Source: Halomonas sp. H10-9-1 (GTDB lineage Bacteria; Pseudomonadota; Gammaproteobacteria; Pseudomonadales; Halomonadaceae). From it: a stretch of DNA of 64,000 nucleotides. A program made the position numbers and the translations under genes. Where the stretch lies: positions 1,116,001 to 1,180,000 of the forward strand of contig NZ_JAMSHO010000001.1 in NCBI RefSeq assembly GCF_040147005.1, given 5' to 3'. Positions 52,173 to 63,038 of the stretch are shown piece after piece. Every line of letters starts with the position of its first letter. The first letter of the stretch is position 1. The notes under the pieces are model-generated. The model made no database searches and was not told where the DNA came from. It was given only the letters and a program-made list of their open reading frames with translations.

Positions 52173-54527
52173 ATGTTCTCCCATCGCCGCCTCGGTTCCT
52201 GTACCACCGTCTGGACACTGATGTTCGGGCTCCTGTTCGCGCTGGCCGTCGGGTTGTTGCCCGCCGCCGCCGTTCAGGCCCAGTCGGTCAACCTGCCGGG
52301 ATTGACCTCTGCGGAGGATCCGCAGCAGCATGACCCCCAGGCCTTCCAGGAGTCGTTGCAGCGCATCATCGCCACCCTCGAGGATGCCGAGCGCCGCGGC
52401 CAGTTGCTGGAGAGCCTTCAGGGCCTGCAGAGCGTCCACAGTCAGGTCACCGAGAAGAGTGGCCTCACCCCGCGGGAGGGGCTGCTGGGGGCACTGGCCG
52501 AGACCATCAGTGACCTGGGCCAGCAGGCCGAGGGACAGCAGTCACCGCTGGCGCGCTGGAAGGCACAGCTTAACCAGGGCTGGCATGACCTGAGCGAGCT
52601 GGTGGCCAAAACCGAAAACGCCGACCTGATTCGCTTCGCGATCGAGGCCACCGTGCTGCTGATCATCTGGGGCGGGTTGTTGGTGATCCTGATCGCCCTC
52701 GGGCGCCTGCTGGCCAGGCGTCGTGGCTGGCCCCTGGATCTGCCCCGCGAGCCGCGCGCCTGGCTGCTCACCGTTCACTTCCTGCGCCGCATGCTGCCCT
52801 GGGGGCTGGCCTTCGCGCTGGTGCTGGGTGTGGCCCAACTGGTACCACCCAGCAGTGGGCGTGTATTGGCGCTGGTGGTCGCTTATATCGCGCTGTGCGG
52901 CCGCACCCTGTCGGTGGTGGTGGAAACCTTTGTTTCGGAGTTCACCCGGGGCCACCGCTTCGTGGCGGTGCAGCTGGTGCAGAACCATGGCCTGCGGCCA
53001 CTGTTCGTGATCGGTGCCCTGGTGGCGCTGGGAGATGCCTTCAACTCGGGACGCCTAACCGTGCTGCTCGGTGCCGAGCTGGCCGGCCTGCTCTCGGTGC
53101 TGGCCAATATGCTGGCGGCGCTGCTCAGCGTGCGCTTCATCCTGCGCTTCAAGCGACCCATCGAGCACATCATCTGCAACCGCCCGTGGAGCGAACGCCG
53201 CGCGCCCGGCGCCAGTGCCAGCATCGTGCAGGTGTTGGGTGGCCTGTGGCATGTGCCGGCGCTGCTGCTGGTGGGGGGCTCGCTGGTGGCGATCTTCGTC
53301 ACCGGTGGTGACGTGGGCACCGCCCTGGCGCGCTCGATCATCTCGGCCGCACTGCTGGTCTTGGCCCTGGTGGTGACCGGCCTGGTGCGCCGCCATGGCG
53401 AACGGCGCAAGCGGCGCCAACGTCGGCGTCGTGTCAGTCAGTATCGCGTGCGTCTCGAACGCTTCGGCTATGTACTAGGCCATGTGGCGGCCTGGGTTGC
53501 CTTCGCCGAGCTGTTCTTGCAGGTGTGGGGCGGCTCGCTGTTGGGCATCGGCAGTGCAGGGGTCGCTAGTGCCCGTATCGGCCAGGCGCTAATGGCCATC
53601 GCCCTGACCCTGCTGCTGGCCTGGCTGGCGTGGATCTTCGCCGATACCGCCATCCAGCGCGCCTTGACCAGTTCGGTGCGCTCCCGCGGGCGGCGTGTCA
53701 ACCAGGCCCGCGCCCAGACCATCACGCCGATGATCCGTAACGTCATCTTCACGGCCATCGTGATCATCGCCGGCATCGTCGGGCTGGCCAATCTGGGGGT
53801 GAACGTCACGCCGCTGCTGGCCGGTGCCGGTGTCATCGGCCTGGCACTCGGCTTCGGCGCCCAGACCCTGGTGCAGGACCTGATCACCGGCATCTTCATC
53901 CTGATCGAGGACTCCCTGGCGGTGGACGACTTCGTCAAGATCAATGGCCACATGGGCACGGTGGAGGGGTTGACCCTGCGCACCGTGCGCCTGCGCGACC
54001 TCGATGGCATCGTCCACATCATTACCTTCAGTCGTATCGACTCGATCCACAACATGTCGCGGCAGTTCGGCATCGCGCTGATGAAGATCCGCATCCCCTA
54101 CACGATGCCCATCGATGACGCCATTACCCTGATGCAGGAGACCGCCCAGGCGCTGCGCCAGGATCCGGTGATGCGCCACTACATCTGGTCGCCGCTGGAG
54201 ATGCAGGGCATCCACGCCTTCGAGGAGGGGTGCCCGATCCTGCGCATGCGCTTCCGTACCGCTCCGGAGATGCAGTGGGACGTCTCCCGCGCCTTCAATC
54301 TGCTGCTCAAGCAGCGCATGGAGGCGCAGGGTGTCGACCTCGGCGTGCCGCGGCTCAGCGTCAGCATGGAGGGACGCGGCGGCGGTCGCCTGGATGGCTC
54401 CAGCGAGCGTGGCGACGACCAGGCCAGTGAGCGCGATGCATCCGGCCGTGCGCCGGGGCGTGCCGGGGTTGCCGACCCGTATCACCAGACCAGCGCCAGC
54501 GGCGGCTCGCCCGACCCGGGCCAGTAG
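52173..54527 (+). CDS. MscS-family mechanosensitive channel (YbiO-like)
   Basis: About 784 residues. A signal peptide (to about 37, ending AVQAQ), a periplasmic helical domain, several membrane helices, then the MscS pore and beta domain (NLGVNVTPLLAGAGVIGLALGFGAQTLVQDLITG, VDDFVKINGHMGTVEG). A C-terminal tail of low complexity (about 740-784). It protects against hypo-osmotic shock, apt for a halophile. GTG 52170 is an alternative start. Confidence 0.92.
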   Translation: MFSHRRLGSCTTVWTLMFGLLFALAVGLLPAAAVQAQSVNLPGLTSAEDPQQHDPQAFQESLQRIIATLEDAERRGQLLESLQGLQSVHSQVTEKSGLTPREGLLGALAETISDLGQQAEGQQSPLARWKAQLNQGWHDLSELVAKTENADLIRFAIEATVLLIIWGGLLVILIALGRLLARRRGWPLDLPREPRAWLLTVHFLRRMLPWGLAFALVLGVAQLVPPSSGRVLALVVAYIALCGRTLSVVVETFVSEFTRGHRFVAVQLVQNHGLRPLFVIGALVALGDAFNSGRLTVLLGAELAGLLSVLANMLAALLSVRFILRFKRPIEHIICNRPWSERRAPGASASIVQVLGGLWHVPALLLVGGSLVAIFVTGGDVGTALARSIISAALLVLALVVTGLVRRHGERRKRRQRRRRVSQYRVRLERFGYVLGHVAAWVAFAELFLQVWGGSLLGIGSAGVASARIGQALMAIALTLLLAWLAWIFADTAIQRALTSSVRSRGRRVNQARAQTITPMIRNVIFTAIVIIAGIVGLANLGVNVTPLLAGAGVIGLALGFGAQTLVQDLITGIFILIEDSLAVDDFVKINGHMGTVEGLTLRTVRLRDLDGIVHIITFSRIDSIHNMSRQFGIALMKIRIPYTMPIDDAITLMQETAQALRQDPVMRHYIWSPLEMQGIHAFEEGCPILRMRFRTAPEMQWDVSRAFNLLLKQRMEAQGVDLGVPRLSVSMEGRGGGRLDGSSERGDDQASERDASGRAPGRAGVADPYHQTSASGGSPDPGQ

Positions 54528-54565
54528 ATGCGCTGCTATCGTGAACCCGACAGCGAGGCCCTTGC

Positions 54566-56086
54566 GTGATCCACGTCGAACGTCAGGACAGCCTGCACCT
54601 CAAGGTTTCCCGCGTGCTGCAGGAGGAGACCTCGCATCGGCTCGATCTCTTTCTGTTCGTGCCCGGCGAGCTGGGCCTGACCGGTCAGGTGATTCCCGAA
54701 GAGGACTTCTATCACGGCTCCATCCATGTGAAGCGTACCTACTTCAGCGACCGCTACCGCCTGCCGCTGGTGCTCAGTCGCCTGGCCGAGCGCGGCAAGC
54801 TCGATGCCGAGCACTATCGCCTCAGCCTGAGCCTCTATGCCTATCAATATGTGCTGGCCATGGAGGGCGCGATTCAGCCGCTGATCGACGATGTGCGGCG
54901 CGCCAGAAAGGACGAGAAGGTGGAGAAGGCTGAAAGGGAGAGGGGGGAAGCGGAGGGCGCCCAGGCCAAGGACGCCGATAGACGCGCCTCCGAGCCGCGT
55001 TCTCAGCAGCCGAAGGGGGCGGAAGGCGAGCAGATGGCGGAGCTGGAGCACAGGCTGGCCGAGCATATCGACCTGGCGGTCAGCATTCTCAGCCGCCTGC
55101 GGCGTCAGGAGCCCAGTGACGAGAGCCTGCTCCGCTATTTCGCCACCATCGACAACTACCTCTCCTGGTTTACCGAGCAGCGCCTGCTGGCGCTGCTCGC
55201 CGGCCTGCCCCGGGGGTCACGCTTTCGCCCGATACGCGCACGGCTGGTGGAGATCGTTCGTGCCGAGGATGCCTACCGCCGCGAGCGAGAGTACAACTCC
55301 GCCCGGGTGACCCGTGACCCGACGCGGATGTCCAACAAGATGCGCTTGCTGCGTCGGCTGATCGAGCACCCGGTGACGCTCAAGCAGAAGAATCAGGAGC
55401 TGGGTGGTGCCGAGCAGAAGGCGGTGAAGGCCTTGGCCACCGCGGTGGTGATGGTGTTCGTCTCGCTCGGCCTGCTGCGTGTGCGCGATACCCTGGCCGA
55501 TATCACCGCGCTCTTCGTGCTGGCCATGGCCGGCATCTACGCCCTGCGTGAGGTCTTCAAGGATGACCTGCGCAATACCCTGTGGCGGCTGCTGCGTCGT
55601 GGCCGCCCCAAGTGGCGTCGCCAGTACCTGGATCCGACCCGCGACCAGGTGGTGGGGCGCCAGCTGGAGTGGTTCGACTACAAGCGTTTCAACCGACTCG
55701 ACGACGAGATCAAGCGTGTGCGCAAGCGCAGCGTGGCACAGCGCGAGGAGGTGGTGGTGCACTATCGCTCACACTCGCGGATGTCGCCGACCCGCTTCCT
55801 GAGTGGCTACGACCACACCCGCGAGACCCTGACGCTTGACCTGTCACCGATCGCCCGGCTGATGGACAAGAGCAGTCGCCGTGTCTATTGGCTGGGGGAG
55901 GGCGACCAGGTAGTGCGTGAGGAGGTGGAGAAACGTCACCTGCTCAACCTGGTGATCCGCGAGACCCAGGGCAGTGCCTCCACCACCCTGCAGCGCTGGA
56001 AGATCGTGATGAGCCGCTCGCGCATCGTCGACGTGGAGCAGGTGCATGCCGAGGGGCCGGGGCACGATACAGCGCCGCGAGAATGA
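54566..56086 (+). CDS. Hypothetical protein with charged linker and two membrane segments
   Basis: 506 residues, no family recognised. A hydrophilic N-terminal domain (about 1-112), a highly charged linker rich in K, E, R and Q (about 113-160), a helical part, a pair of hydrophobic segments near 293-330 (VKALATAVVMVFVSLGLL and ALFVLAMAGIYALRE), and a basic C-terminal domain. GTG 54566 is the start in a weak context. It follows the MscS gene after 38 bases in the same direction and may share its transcript. Confidence 0.75.
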   Translation: MIHVERQDSLHLKVSRVLQEETSHRLDLFLFVPGELGLTGQVIPEEDFYHGSIHVKRTYFSDRYRLPLVLSRLAERGKLDAEHYRLSLSLYAYQYVLAMEGAIQPLIDDVRRARKDEKVEKAERERGEAEGAQAKDADRRASEPRSQQPKGAEGEQMAELEHRLAEHIDLAVSILSRLRRQEPSDESLLRYFATIDNYLSWFTEQRLLALLAGLPRGSRFRPIRARLVEIVRAEDAYRREREYNSARVTRDPTRMSNKMRLLRRLIEHPVTLKQKNQELGGAEQKAVKALATAVVMVFVSLGLLRVRDTLADITALFVLAMAGIYALREVFKDDLRNTLWRLLRRGRPKWRRQYLDPTRDQVVGRQLEWFDYKRFNRLDDEIKRVRKRSVAQREEVVVHYRSHSRMSPTRFLSGYDHTRETLTLDLSPIARLMDKSSRRVYWLGEGDQVVREEVEKRHLLNLVIRETQGSASTTLQRWKIVMSRSRIVDVEQVHAEGPGHDTAPRE

Positions 56087-56154
56087 GCCATGGCTCTTCC
56101 CCCCACGCGTTATCGAATCGGCCTCTTCGTTCCCGCCGGCAAGACGTGACCTTC

Positions 56155-56183
56155 GATCCGCCGCCCGGCTCGGGCGGCGGATC
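56155..56183. terminator. Hairpin terminator between unknown gene and deoC remnant
   Basis: GATCCGCCGCCCG and its perfect complement around GCT: 13-bp stem with a three-base loop. It follows the 506-residue gene and could also serve the minus strand. Confidence 0.75.
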
Positions 56184-56199
56184 CCGGCGTGTCCGGGCT

Positions 56200-56475
56200 C
56201 TAGCCTCCGGCCGGTGCCACCACCAGTCCCAGGGTGACCAGCAGGTCATCGAGCAGATCGGAGGCCCCGAAGCGGAAGTGCCCGGGAGTGATCCAGTTGG
56301 CGCCCATCACCCGCTCGGCCAGCGCCAGGTAGGCCTGGGCGTCCTCGGCGGTGCGCACGCCACCGGCGACCTTGATGCCGACGTCGCGGCCGCTGGCCTT
56401 GATCGCTTCGAGCAGGGTCTCGACGGCTTCCAGGGTGGCATTCACCGCCACCTTGCCCGTAGAGGTCCGAGCGTT
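56200..56475 (-). pseudogene. deoC: 3' fragment of deoxyribose-phosphate aldolase gene
   Basis: Minus strand: [17 protein letters not shown]... through [16 protein letters not shown] and [14 protein letters not shown] to a stop, the last third of DeoC. The match begins at TSTGK, where the family has its Schiff-base Lys region slightly upstream, so the catalytic part is gone. The break lies close to the CBS-BON gene's upstream region. The remaining gap (56476-56562) has no gene. Confidence 0.88.
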
Positions 56476-56562
56476 GACAGTTTTTGGCCTGGATCAAGGC
56501 GAAGTGCGTGGGGCATTGCTATGTTGCTTATAACAAGCCCCTGAACCTGTTGGAGAACGTCG

Positions 56563-57243
56563 ATGCAAGCCGCCGATATCATGACCCGTAACGTCATCAC
56601 CGTAGGTCGAGACAGCGAGGTGCGCGAGATCGCCAGCCTGCTGCTCGAGCACGGTATCAGTGCCGTGCCGGTGGTGAGCGATGCCGGCAAGGTGCTGGGC
56701 ATCGTCAGCGAGGGCGACCTGATCCGGCGGGTCGAGGATGACAAGCGCAACAAGTCCTGGTGGCTGCGGCTGTTCGCCGTCAACGACCCGGGCGAGTACG
56801 TCAAGTCCCATGGACGCCGTGCCCATGAAATCATGACTCCCGACCCCCTCACCATCGGTGAGGACATGCCGCTGCATCAGATCTCTCGGTTGCTGGAGAA
56901 GCATCACATCAAGCGGGTGCCGGTGGTCACCGACGGCAAGCTGGTGGGTATCGTCAGCCGTGCCAACCTGCTCCAGGGCTTCGCCGTGGCCGGTCCCGAG
57001 ACCGTGGTCAGCACCGATGATCGCGAGATTCGCGTGGCGATCCTCAAGGAGATCGACGCGAACACCGGGGTGCTGGTCGACCGCATCAATGTCATCGTCA
57101 GCCAGGGCCAGGTGGAGCTGTGGGGCCTGGTGGAGAGCGATCAGGAGCGCATGGCGGTGCAGGTCGCGGCCGAGAACACCGCCGGCGTCAAGGAGGTCAA
57201 GAACAACTTGGGCTACGTACCGCGTGGCTTCGGCGCCGCCTGA
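56563..57243 (+). CDS. CBS-pair and BON domain protein
   Basis: 226 residues. Two CBS domains (about 1-60 and 85-140; MTRNVITVGRDSEVREI, MTPDPLTIGEDMPLHQI) that would bind an adenosyl nucleotide, then a BON domain (about 150-220; VIVSQGQVELWGLVESDQER). Probably a regulatory or membrane-associated protein. No operon partner; a bidirectional terminator follows. Confidence 0.9.
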   Translation: MQAADIMTRNVITVGRDSEVREIASLLLEHGISAVPVVSDAGKVLGIVSEGDLIRRVEDDKRNKSWWLRLFAVNDPGEYVKSHGRRAHEIMTPDPLTIGEDMPLHQISRLLEKHHIKRVPVVTDGKLVGIVSRANLLQGFAVAGPETVVSTDDREIRVAILKEIDANTGVLVDRINVIVSQGQVELWGLVESDQERMAVQVAAENTAGVKEVKNNLGYVPRGFGAA

Positions 57244-57293
57244 CCTCCCCATCGGCGAGCGCCGGTTGGCATGCGCATCCGAATGAGAACGTG

Positions 57294-57322
57294 AAGAGGG
57301 CGGCCCATGGGGCCGCCCTCTT
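57294..57322. terminator. Bidirectional terminator between convergent genes
   Basis: AAGAGGGCGGCC and its perfect complement around a five-base loop, in the gap between the CBS-BON and aminotransferase genes, with AA and TT at the ends. Confidence 0.85.
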
Positions 57323-57357
57323 GCATCGTGCAGGCGTGATCGGCTGGGAGAGTCCGC

Positions 57358-58512
57358 TTAGGCCTCGTCGGGCTGGGTCGGGACCGGCTTCGCGACCTTC
57401 TCCAGGGCCTGGCGCAGGGTGTCGATGCTGCGCTGGTGGTGGTGCAGCTTCTCCAGGCCGAACAGCCCGATACGGAAGGTCTGGAACCCGTCCCCTTCGT
57501 CGCACATCAGCGGCACGCCGGCGGCGAGCTGCAGCCCCTCCTCGGCGAAGCGGCCGACGATGCCGGGGTCGTCGGTATAGCAGACCACCACGCCGGGGGA
57601 TTCGTAGCCGGGGGCTGCCACGCTCTTGTAGCCGAAGTCGGCGAGCAGTTCACGCACGCCGCTGCCCAGCGCCTGCTGCTCGTCACGGACCTTGTCGAGG
57701 CCGTACTGCTCGATCTCGAGCATGACGTCGCGCAGCGTCACCAGGCCATCGGTGGGCAGGGTGGCGTGATAGGCATGGCCGCCATTCTCGTAGGCTTCCA
57801 TGATCGAGAGCCACTTCTTCAGGTCACAGGCGAAGCTGGTGCTGGTGGTCTCCTCGATGGTCTCGCGGGCCAGGCGGGAGAGCATCACCATGGCGCAGCA
57901 GGGCGACGCGCTCCAACCCTTCTGCGGCGCGCTGATCACCACGTCGACGTCGAGGTCCTGCATGTCCACCCACATGGTGCCGGAGGCGATGCAGTCGAGC
58001 ACGAACAGGCCGCCCTCCTCGTGGATGGCGTCGGCCACCTGACGGATGTAGTCGTCGGGCAGCATCATGCCCGAGGAGGTTTCCACGTGGGGGGCGAAGA
58101 CGATGTCGGGCTGGGTGTCGCGAATGGTGTCGATCACGTCCTGCAGCGGCGCGGGGGCAAACGGCGAGGTAGTGTCATCCTCGTCGAGGCGACGCGCCTT
58201 GCGCACGTTGATGTCGGCGGGGATGTGGCCCATCTCGAGGATCTGGCTCCAGCGGTAGCTGAACCAGCCGTTGCGCAGTATCAGGGCACGGCGGCCCTTG
58301 GTGAACTGGCGGGCGACGGCCTCCATGCCGAAGGTGCCGCTGCCGGGCACGATGACCGCACTATGGGCGTTGTAGACTTCCTTGAGGTGCGAGGAGACCT
58401 CGCGCATCACCTTCTGGAAACGAGCCGACATGTGATTCAGCGAGCGGTCGGTATAGACCACCGAGTATTCCAGCAGGCCATCGGGGTCGACATCGGGAAG
58501 CAAGCCGGGCAT
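57358..58512 (-). CDS. Class V aminotransferase (PLP-dependent)
   Basis: 384 residues. The PLP lysine lies in ISAPQKGWSAS, and the N-terminal VPGSGTFGMEAVARQ loop is typical of alanine-glyoxylate / serine-pyruvate / 2-aminoethylphosphonate transaminases. I cannot choose among them. It is downstream of pta, same strand, 116 bases apart, so it may be in the same transcript or have its own promoter. Confidence 0.88.
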   Translation of the reverse strand: MPGLLPDVDPDGLLEYSVVYTDRSLNHMSARFQKVMREVSSHLKEVYNAHSAVIVPGSGTFGMEAVARQFTKGRRALILRNGWFSYRWSQILEMGHIPADINVRKARRLDEDDTTSPFAPAPLQDVIDTIRDTQPDIVFAPHVETSSGMMLPDDYIRQVADAIHEEGGLFVLDCIASGTMWVDMQDLDVDVVISAPQKGWSASPCCAMVMLSRLARETIEETTSTSFACDLKKWLSIMEAYENGGHAYHATLPTDGLVTLRDVMLEIEQYGLDKVRDEQQALGSGVRELLADFGYKSVAAPGYESPGVVVCYTDDPGIVGRFAEEGLQLAAGVPLMCDEGDGFQTFRIGLFGLEKLHHHQRSIDTLRQALEKVAKPVPTQPDEA

Positions 58513-58628
58513 CTCTTTACTCCATCTTGGTTCTGGCCTTCCAGTGCGAAGGCAACGGGTTTCTCAAGCATATTCCCATTACCGGGCCGGGGCCAGCCGT
58601 GGCGGCGGCGGCGGACAATGTCGAGCGC

Positions 58629-60806
58629 TCAACTGGCCTGGGCCGCCTGGATGGCGGTGAGGGCGATGGTGTAGACGATGTCGTCCACCAGGGCGCCACG
58701 GGAGAGGTCGTTCACCGGCTTGTTGAGGCCCTGGAGCATGGGACCGACGCTGACCACGCGGGCGCTGCGCTGCACCGCCTTGTAGGTAGTATTGCCGGTA
58801 TTGAGGTCGGGGAACACGAACACCGTGGCGCGCCCGGCCACCGGCGAGTCGGGTGCCTTCTGGCGACCGACGCTCTCGATGGCCGCGGCGTCGTACTGCA
58901 GCGGGCCGTCGATGCACAGGTCCGGCGCGCGTTCACGGGCCAGGCGCGTGGCCTGGCGTACCTTCTCGACATCGGCGCCGGAGCCGGATTCTCCGGTGGA
59001 GTAGCTGATCATCGCCACTCGCGGCTCGATGCCGAAGGCCGCCGCCGAACGAGCGCTCTGGATGGCGATCTCGGCCAGGGTCTCGGCGTCCGGGGTTGGA
59101 TTCACCGCGCAGTCGCCATAGACCACCACCTGTTCGGGCAGCAGCATGAAGAAGACCGACGATACCTGGCGGTAGTCCGGGGAGGTCTTGATCAGCTGGA
59201 AGGCGGGACGCACGGTGTTGGCGGTAGTGTGCACGGCCCCGGAGACCAGGCCGTCGACCTCGCCCTCGGCCAGCATCATGGTGCCGAGCACCACATTGTC
59301 CTGCAGCTGGTCCTCGGCGGTGAGCTCGTTCACCTTGCCGGCCCGGCGCGCCACCATGGGCGCCACGTAGCGCTGGCGGATGGCGCCGGGATCGACGATC
59401 TCGAGCCCCTCTGGCAGCTCGATGCCACGCTGGCTGGCGACCTCCTGGATCTCCTCGCGCCTGCCGAGCAGCACGCAGTGGGCGATGCCGCGCTGCTGGC
59501 AGATCACCGCGGCCTCCACGGTGCGCGGCTCGCTGCCCTCTGGGAGCACGATGCGCCGGGCAGCGCGCTGGGCCAGCCGCACCAGCTGGTGGCGGAAGGC
59601 GGCAGGGGAGAGGCGACGCGGATAGCCCTGGCTGAGGGTCTCCTTGAGCCACTTGAGGTCGAGATGGCCGGCGACGAAGCGCGTCACCTGCTCGGCGCGT
59701 TCGTCGTCGTCGATGGGGATATCGTTGGCCATGCGATCGAGGCGTTTGGCGGTGTCGAAGCTGTCCGAGTCCACCGCCAGCACCGGCAGGCCGCTGCGCA
59801 GTGCGGGGCGACAGATATCCACCATCGACGCGCTGGGCTGTTCGCCGTGAGTGAGCAGCACGCCGGCCAGCGGCACGCCGTTCATGGTGGCGAGTGCGCT
59901 GGCCAGCAGGATGTCGTCGCGATCGCCCGGGGAGACGATCAAGCGGCCCGGCTTGAACACATGCAGTGCCCGGGAGGCGCTGCGCGCACACAGGCTGGTG
60001 CCCATCACCCGGCGCGTGGCGGCCTCGCCCTCGTGCAGGAACTGGGCGCCCAGCGCGCGGGCCACATCGATGACCCGCGGCGCGGAGAGGGCGTCGTGCC
60101 AGGGTACGGCGCCGATCAGCCGGAACTGCTGGCCATCCAGGGCGGGCAGGTACTGGCGCAGGGTATCGGCCAGTTCGCCGTTGGTGTTGGCGGCCAGTTC
60201 GGGAGCGGCGAGCGGGGGCGTGCTGGCCGTTTCCGGCAGCGGGCGCACGCGCATCAGGATGCAGCCCAGGGTGCGCGAGGAGCGCGCGCCGTCGAAGGGT
60301 TGGGCGTGGATGTCGAGCTGCTCCGCCAGCTGGCGGGGATCGCTCAGGTCACCGTCGGCCACCAGGATCACCCTGGCATCCAGGGCGCGGGCCAGCTCGG
60401 CGTTGAGCTGGCCGGCATAGCTGCTCTGGGGGCTGGCCACCAGGCCCTCGACCACCACCAGGTCGGGGCGTGTCTCCTCCTCGCCGGCGGCGGCTCGCGT
60501 GTGCCTGGCGACCGCCTCCTCCATCAGGTCGGCGATGCGGTCGTCGCGCAGCAGTTTCTCCACGCGCGCCTGGGGCAGCGGCTCGAGGGCGCTGAGGCCC
60601 AGGGTGCTGCGGGCCAGTGCCGTGGAGCGGTCCGGCCCGGGCCCGTTGATCTCGTCCTGGCGAAAGGGGCGCAGGAAGCTGGCCTTCAGGCCCAGGGTGT
60701 CCAGGGCGCGAATCAATCCCAGGCAGGCGGATGTGAGGCCAACGCCGGTGCCGGTGGGCACCAGCAGCAGGGTGCGGGGTTCGGGGCGTATGGAGCTGAC
60801 GGTCAT
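58629..60806 (-). CDS. pta: Phosphate acetyltransferase
   Basis: 725 residues. Three-domain Pta as in E. coli (714): N-terminal P-loop-like part ([18 protein letters not shown]), the middle DRTGG domain (about 210-330) and the catalytic C-terminal domain (about 385-725; [26 protein letters not shown]). It makes acetyl phosphate from acetyl-CoA. The ATG overlaps the ackA stop by ATGA; the longer upstream frame is inside ackA. Confidence 0.95.
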   Translation of the reverse strand: MTVSSIRPEPRTLLLVPTGTGVGLTSACLGLIRALDTLGLKASFLRPFRQDEINGPGPDRSTALARSTLGLSALEPLPQARVEKLLRDDRIADLMEEAVARHTRAAAGEEETRPDLVVVEGLVASPQSSYAGQLNAELARALDARVILVADGDLSDPRQLAEQLDIHAQPFDGARSSRTLGCILMRVRPLPETASTPPLAAPELAANTNGELADTLRQYLPALDGQQFRLIGAVPWHDALSAPRVIDVARALGAQFLHEGEAATRRVMGTSLCARSASRALHVFKPGRLIVSPGDRDDILLASALATMNGVPLAGVLLTHGEQPSASMVDICRPALRSGLPVLAVDSDSFDTAKRLDRMANDIPIDDDERAEQVTRFVAGHLDLKWLKETLSQGYPRRLSPAAFRHQLVRLAQRAARRIVLPEGSEPRTVEAAVICQQRGIAHCVLLGRREEIQEVASQRGIELPEGLEIVDPGAIRQRYVAPMVARRAGKVNELTAEDQLQDNVVLGTMMLAEGEVDGLVSGAVHTTANTVRPAFQLIKTSPDYRQVSSVFFMLLPEQVVVYGDCAVNPTPDAETLAEIAIQSARSAAAFGIEPRVAMISYSTGESGSGADVEKVRQATRLARERAPDLCIDGPLQYDAAAIESVGRQKAPDSPVAGRATVFVFPDLNTGNTTYKAVQRSARVVSVGPMLQGLNKPVNDLSRGALVDDIVYTIALTAIQAAQAS

Positions 60807-61987
60807 GCGGGAGTCTCGCTGAGGAGTTGGCGGGTCTCGAAGGCGATCTGGCCCTCCTCGTCGGTGGGGATCACCCAGAGCTCGGGCCCGGCGTTTCCGG
60901 CATCGATGCGGCCCTCCTGGCCGCCCACGGTCTCGGCGTTGGCCGTGGCCGAGAGGCGCAGCCCGAAGTGGGGCAGGGCCTCTATCACCCGGGCACGCAC
61001 CGCGCTGGCATTCTCGCCGATGCCGCCGGTAAAGACGATACCGTCGAGTCGCGGCAGGGAGCAGGAGAGGGCGGCCAGGGACTTGGCGATGCGATAGCAG
61101 AACACCTCGATGGCGAGTTCGGCGCCGGGATGGTGCTCGGCGGCGGCCTGTTCCAGGCGGCGCATGTCGTTGGAGATCCCGGAAAGGCCCAGCAGGCCGC
61201 TCTCCTTGTTGAGCAGGGTGTCGATACGCTCCAGCGACCAACCGAGCTGCCGGCTCAGGTGGGCGTGCAGGCCGGGGTCGACGTCGCCGCTGCGGGTACC
61301 CATCACCAGGCCCTCCAGGGGAGTCAGGCCCATGCTGGTATCCACACTCTGGCCCTGCCACACGGCGCAGGTCGAGCAGCCATTGCCCAGATGGGCAACC
61401 AGCCAGCCGCCATGGGCGCGGGTGGAGAGATGATCGACGCGCCCGCTGACGTAGGCGTGGCTGCTGCCGTGGAAGCCGTAGCGACGGATGCCGTGCTGGG
61501 CATAGAGGTGCTGGGGCAGGGCGTAGCGGTAGGCACGCGGCGGCAGGCTCTGGTGGAAGGCGGTATCGAACACCGCGACTTGGGGCAATGCCGGGAACAG
61601 CGCCAGGGTGGCGCGCACCCCCACCAGGTTGGCGGGGTTGTGCAGCGGAGCCAGGGCGCCGGTGGTCTCGATGGCGCGCAGCACGGCGGGGTCGATACGG
61701 GTGGCGCCGGTGAAGCGCTCGCCGCCGTGCACGATACGGTGGCCCACCGCGGCAGGGGGCGGGCCGCCCAGGCGCTCGAGGATCACGGCCATGGCCTCGG
61801 CGTGGTCGGCGCCGTGCAGGGGCTGTGAGAACACGCGTCCGTCGGCATCGACCCCCTTCAGCCGCGCATCGTTGACGCCCAGGCGCTCGGCCAGGCCCGA
61901 CTGGCGAGGCAGGGCCGGATCCTCGGGTACCAGGGCATACTTGATGGAAGAGGAGCCGCAGTTGATCACCAGGACCGGGTCGCGCAT
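60803..61987 (-). CDS. ackA: Acetate kinase
   Basis: 394 residues. [15 protein letters not shown] at the N-terminus, [28 protein letters not shown] and [10 protein letters not shown] are all AckA signatures. It converts acetyl phosphate to acetate with ATP formation. Operon order is ackA then pta. Confidence 0.96.
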   Translation of the reverse strand: MRDPVLVINCGSSSIKYALVPEDPALPRQSGLAERLGVNDARLKGVDADGRVFSQPLHGADHAEAMAVILERLGGPPPAAVGHRIVHGGERFTGATRIDPAVLRAIETTGALAPLHNPANLVGVRATLALFPALPQVAVFDTAFHQSLPPRAYRYALPQHLYAQHGIRRYGFHGSSHAYVSGRVDHLSTRAHGGWLVAHLGNGCSTCAVWQGQSVDTSMGLTPLEGLVMGTRSGDVDPGLHAHLSRQLGWSLERIDTLLNKESGLLGLSGISNDMRRLEQAAAEHHPGAELAIEVFCYRIAKSLAALSCSLPRLDGIVFTGGIGENASAVRARVIEALPHFGLRLSATANAETVGGQEGRIDAGNAGPELWVIPTDEEGQIAFETRQLLSETPA

Positions 61988-62119
61988 CGGGTAGTCTCGT
62001 GGACAGGGTGAGACGTTAGGCTAACATGGTGTCCCGTCACCGGTAGTGCCAATTATTTGATGTTCGTCATGTTTTTTGGCGAAGCCACTGTTTCCAGATT
62101 ATTTACGCAAGGAAGCCCC

Positions 62120-63031
62120 ATGTCGAAAGCCTCCATACTTCCCCGCCCGCTGGCCATTACGCTGCTGTGTAGCGTGGCCACGCTGTTCGCCGCCAATCAT
62201 GTCGCCGCGCGGGTGGCCTTCGACGAGGGCACCGGGCTGCTGCTGGCGATCCTGGTGCGCTCCAGCGTGGCGCTGGTGGTGTTAGGTGCCCTGGTGATGT
62301 TTCAGCGCAAGTCGCTGCGTCTGCCGGCCGGCACCGCCGGCTGGCAACTGCTGGTGGGCTTGCTGGTGGTGGTGCAGAGCCTCTCCCTCTATTCGGCGGT
62401 GGCGCGCATCCCGGTGGTGGTGGCACTGCTGCTGATGAACACTCTGCCGATCCAGCTGGCGCTGATCAGCTGGGCGATGGGCGGGCCGCGCCCGACGCCG
62501 CGGGCGGCGCTGGTCATGGGGGTGATCCTCGTCGGCCTGGTGGTGGTGCTGGATGTACCGACCTGGCTCGCCGACCCCGGTGCCATGGGATCCGGCTGGT
62601 TCCTCGGCGTGGGGCAGGGGCTGGCCGCCGCCTTCGTCTTCGCCTGGGCGTTGTGGATCACCGAGCACCACCTGGACGAGGTGGGCAGTACCCTGCGCAG
62701 CCTGCTGACCATGCTCACGGTGCTGGTCAGCATGCTGGCGGCAGGCGTCGCCGGCCTGGTTCCGGGCGGCATGGACCTGCCACAGAGCCTTGCCGGTGCC
62801 TGGGGCCTGGCCGCGCTGGGGCTCTTCTACGGCGTGGCCTTTTCCATCCTGTTCATCAGCGTGCCGCGCCTGGACATGGCGCGTAATGCCCCGGCCATGA
62901 ACATGGAGCCGGTGGCGGCACTGGTGCTGGGTTACCTGGTGCTCGGCCAGACGCTGTCGCCCGTTCAACAGCTGGGGGGTGGCCTGGTACTGGCGGGAAT
63001 CGTGATCCTGGGGCTGTCGAAGCAGGAGTGA
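62120..63031 (+). CDS. EamA/DMT-family transporter
   Basis: 303 residues, about ten membrane segments in two EamA repeats (ITLLCSVATLFAANHVAARVAF; FLGVGQGLAAAFVFAWALW). Exporter of metabolites, substrate unknown. I chose ATG 62120, preceded by CAAGGAAG; the frame upstream from 62057 reads as non-coding. Confidence 0.9.
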   Translation: MSKASILPRPLAITLLCSVATLFAANHVAARVAFDEGTGLLLAILVRSSVALVVLGALVMFQRKSLRLPAGTAGWQLLVGLLVVVQSLSLYSAVARIPVVVALLLMNTLPIQLALISWAMGGPRPTPRAALVMGVILVGLVVVLDVPTWLADPGAMGSGWFLGVGQGLAAAFVFAWALWITEHHLDEVGSTLRSLLTMLTVLVSMLAAGVAGLVPGGMDLPQSLAGAWGLAALGLFYGVAFSILFISVPRLDMARNAPAMNMEPVAALVLGYLVLGQTLSPVQQLGGGLVLAGIVILGLSKQE

Positions 63032-63038
63032 AGGTGGC

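Noticed and set aside
58527..61097. 856-codon frame on the plus strand
   Set aside because: Antisense to pta and ackA; no recognisable domain.
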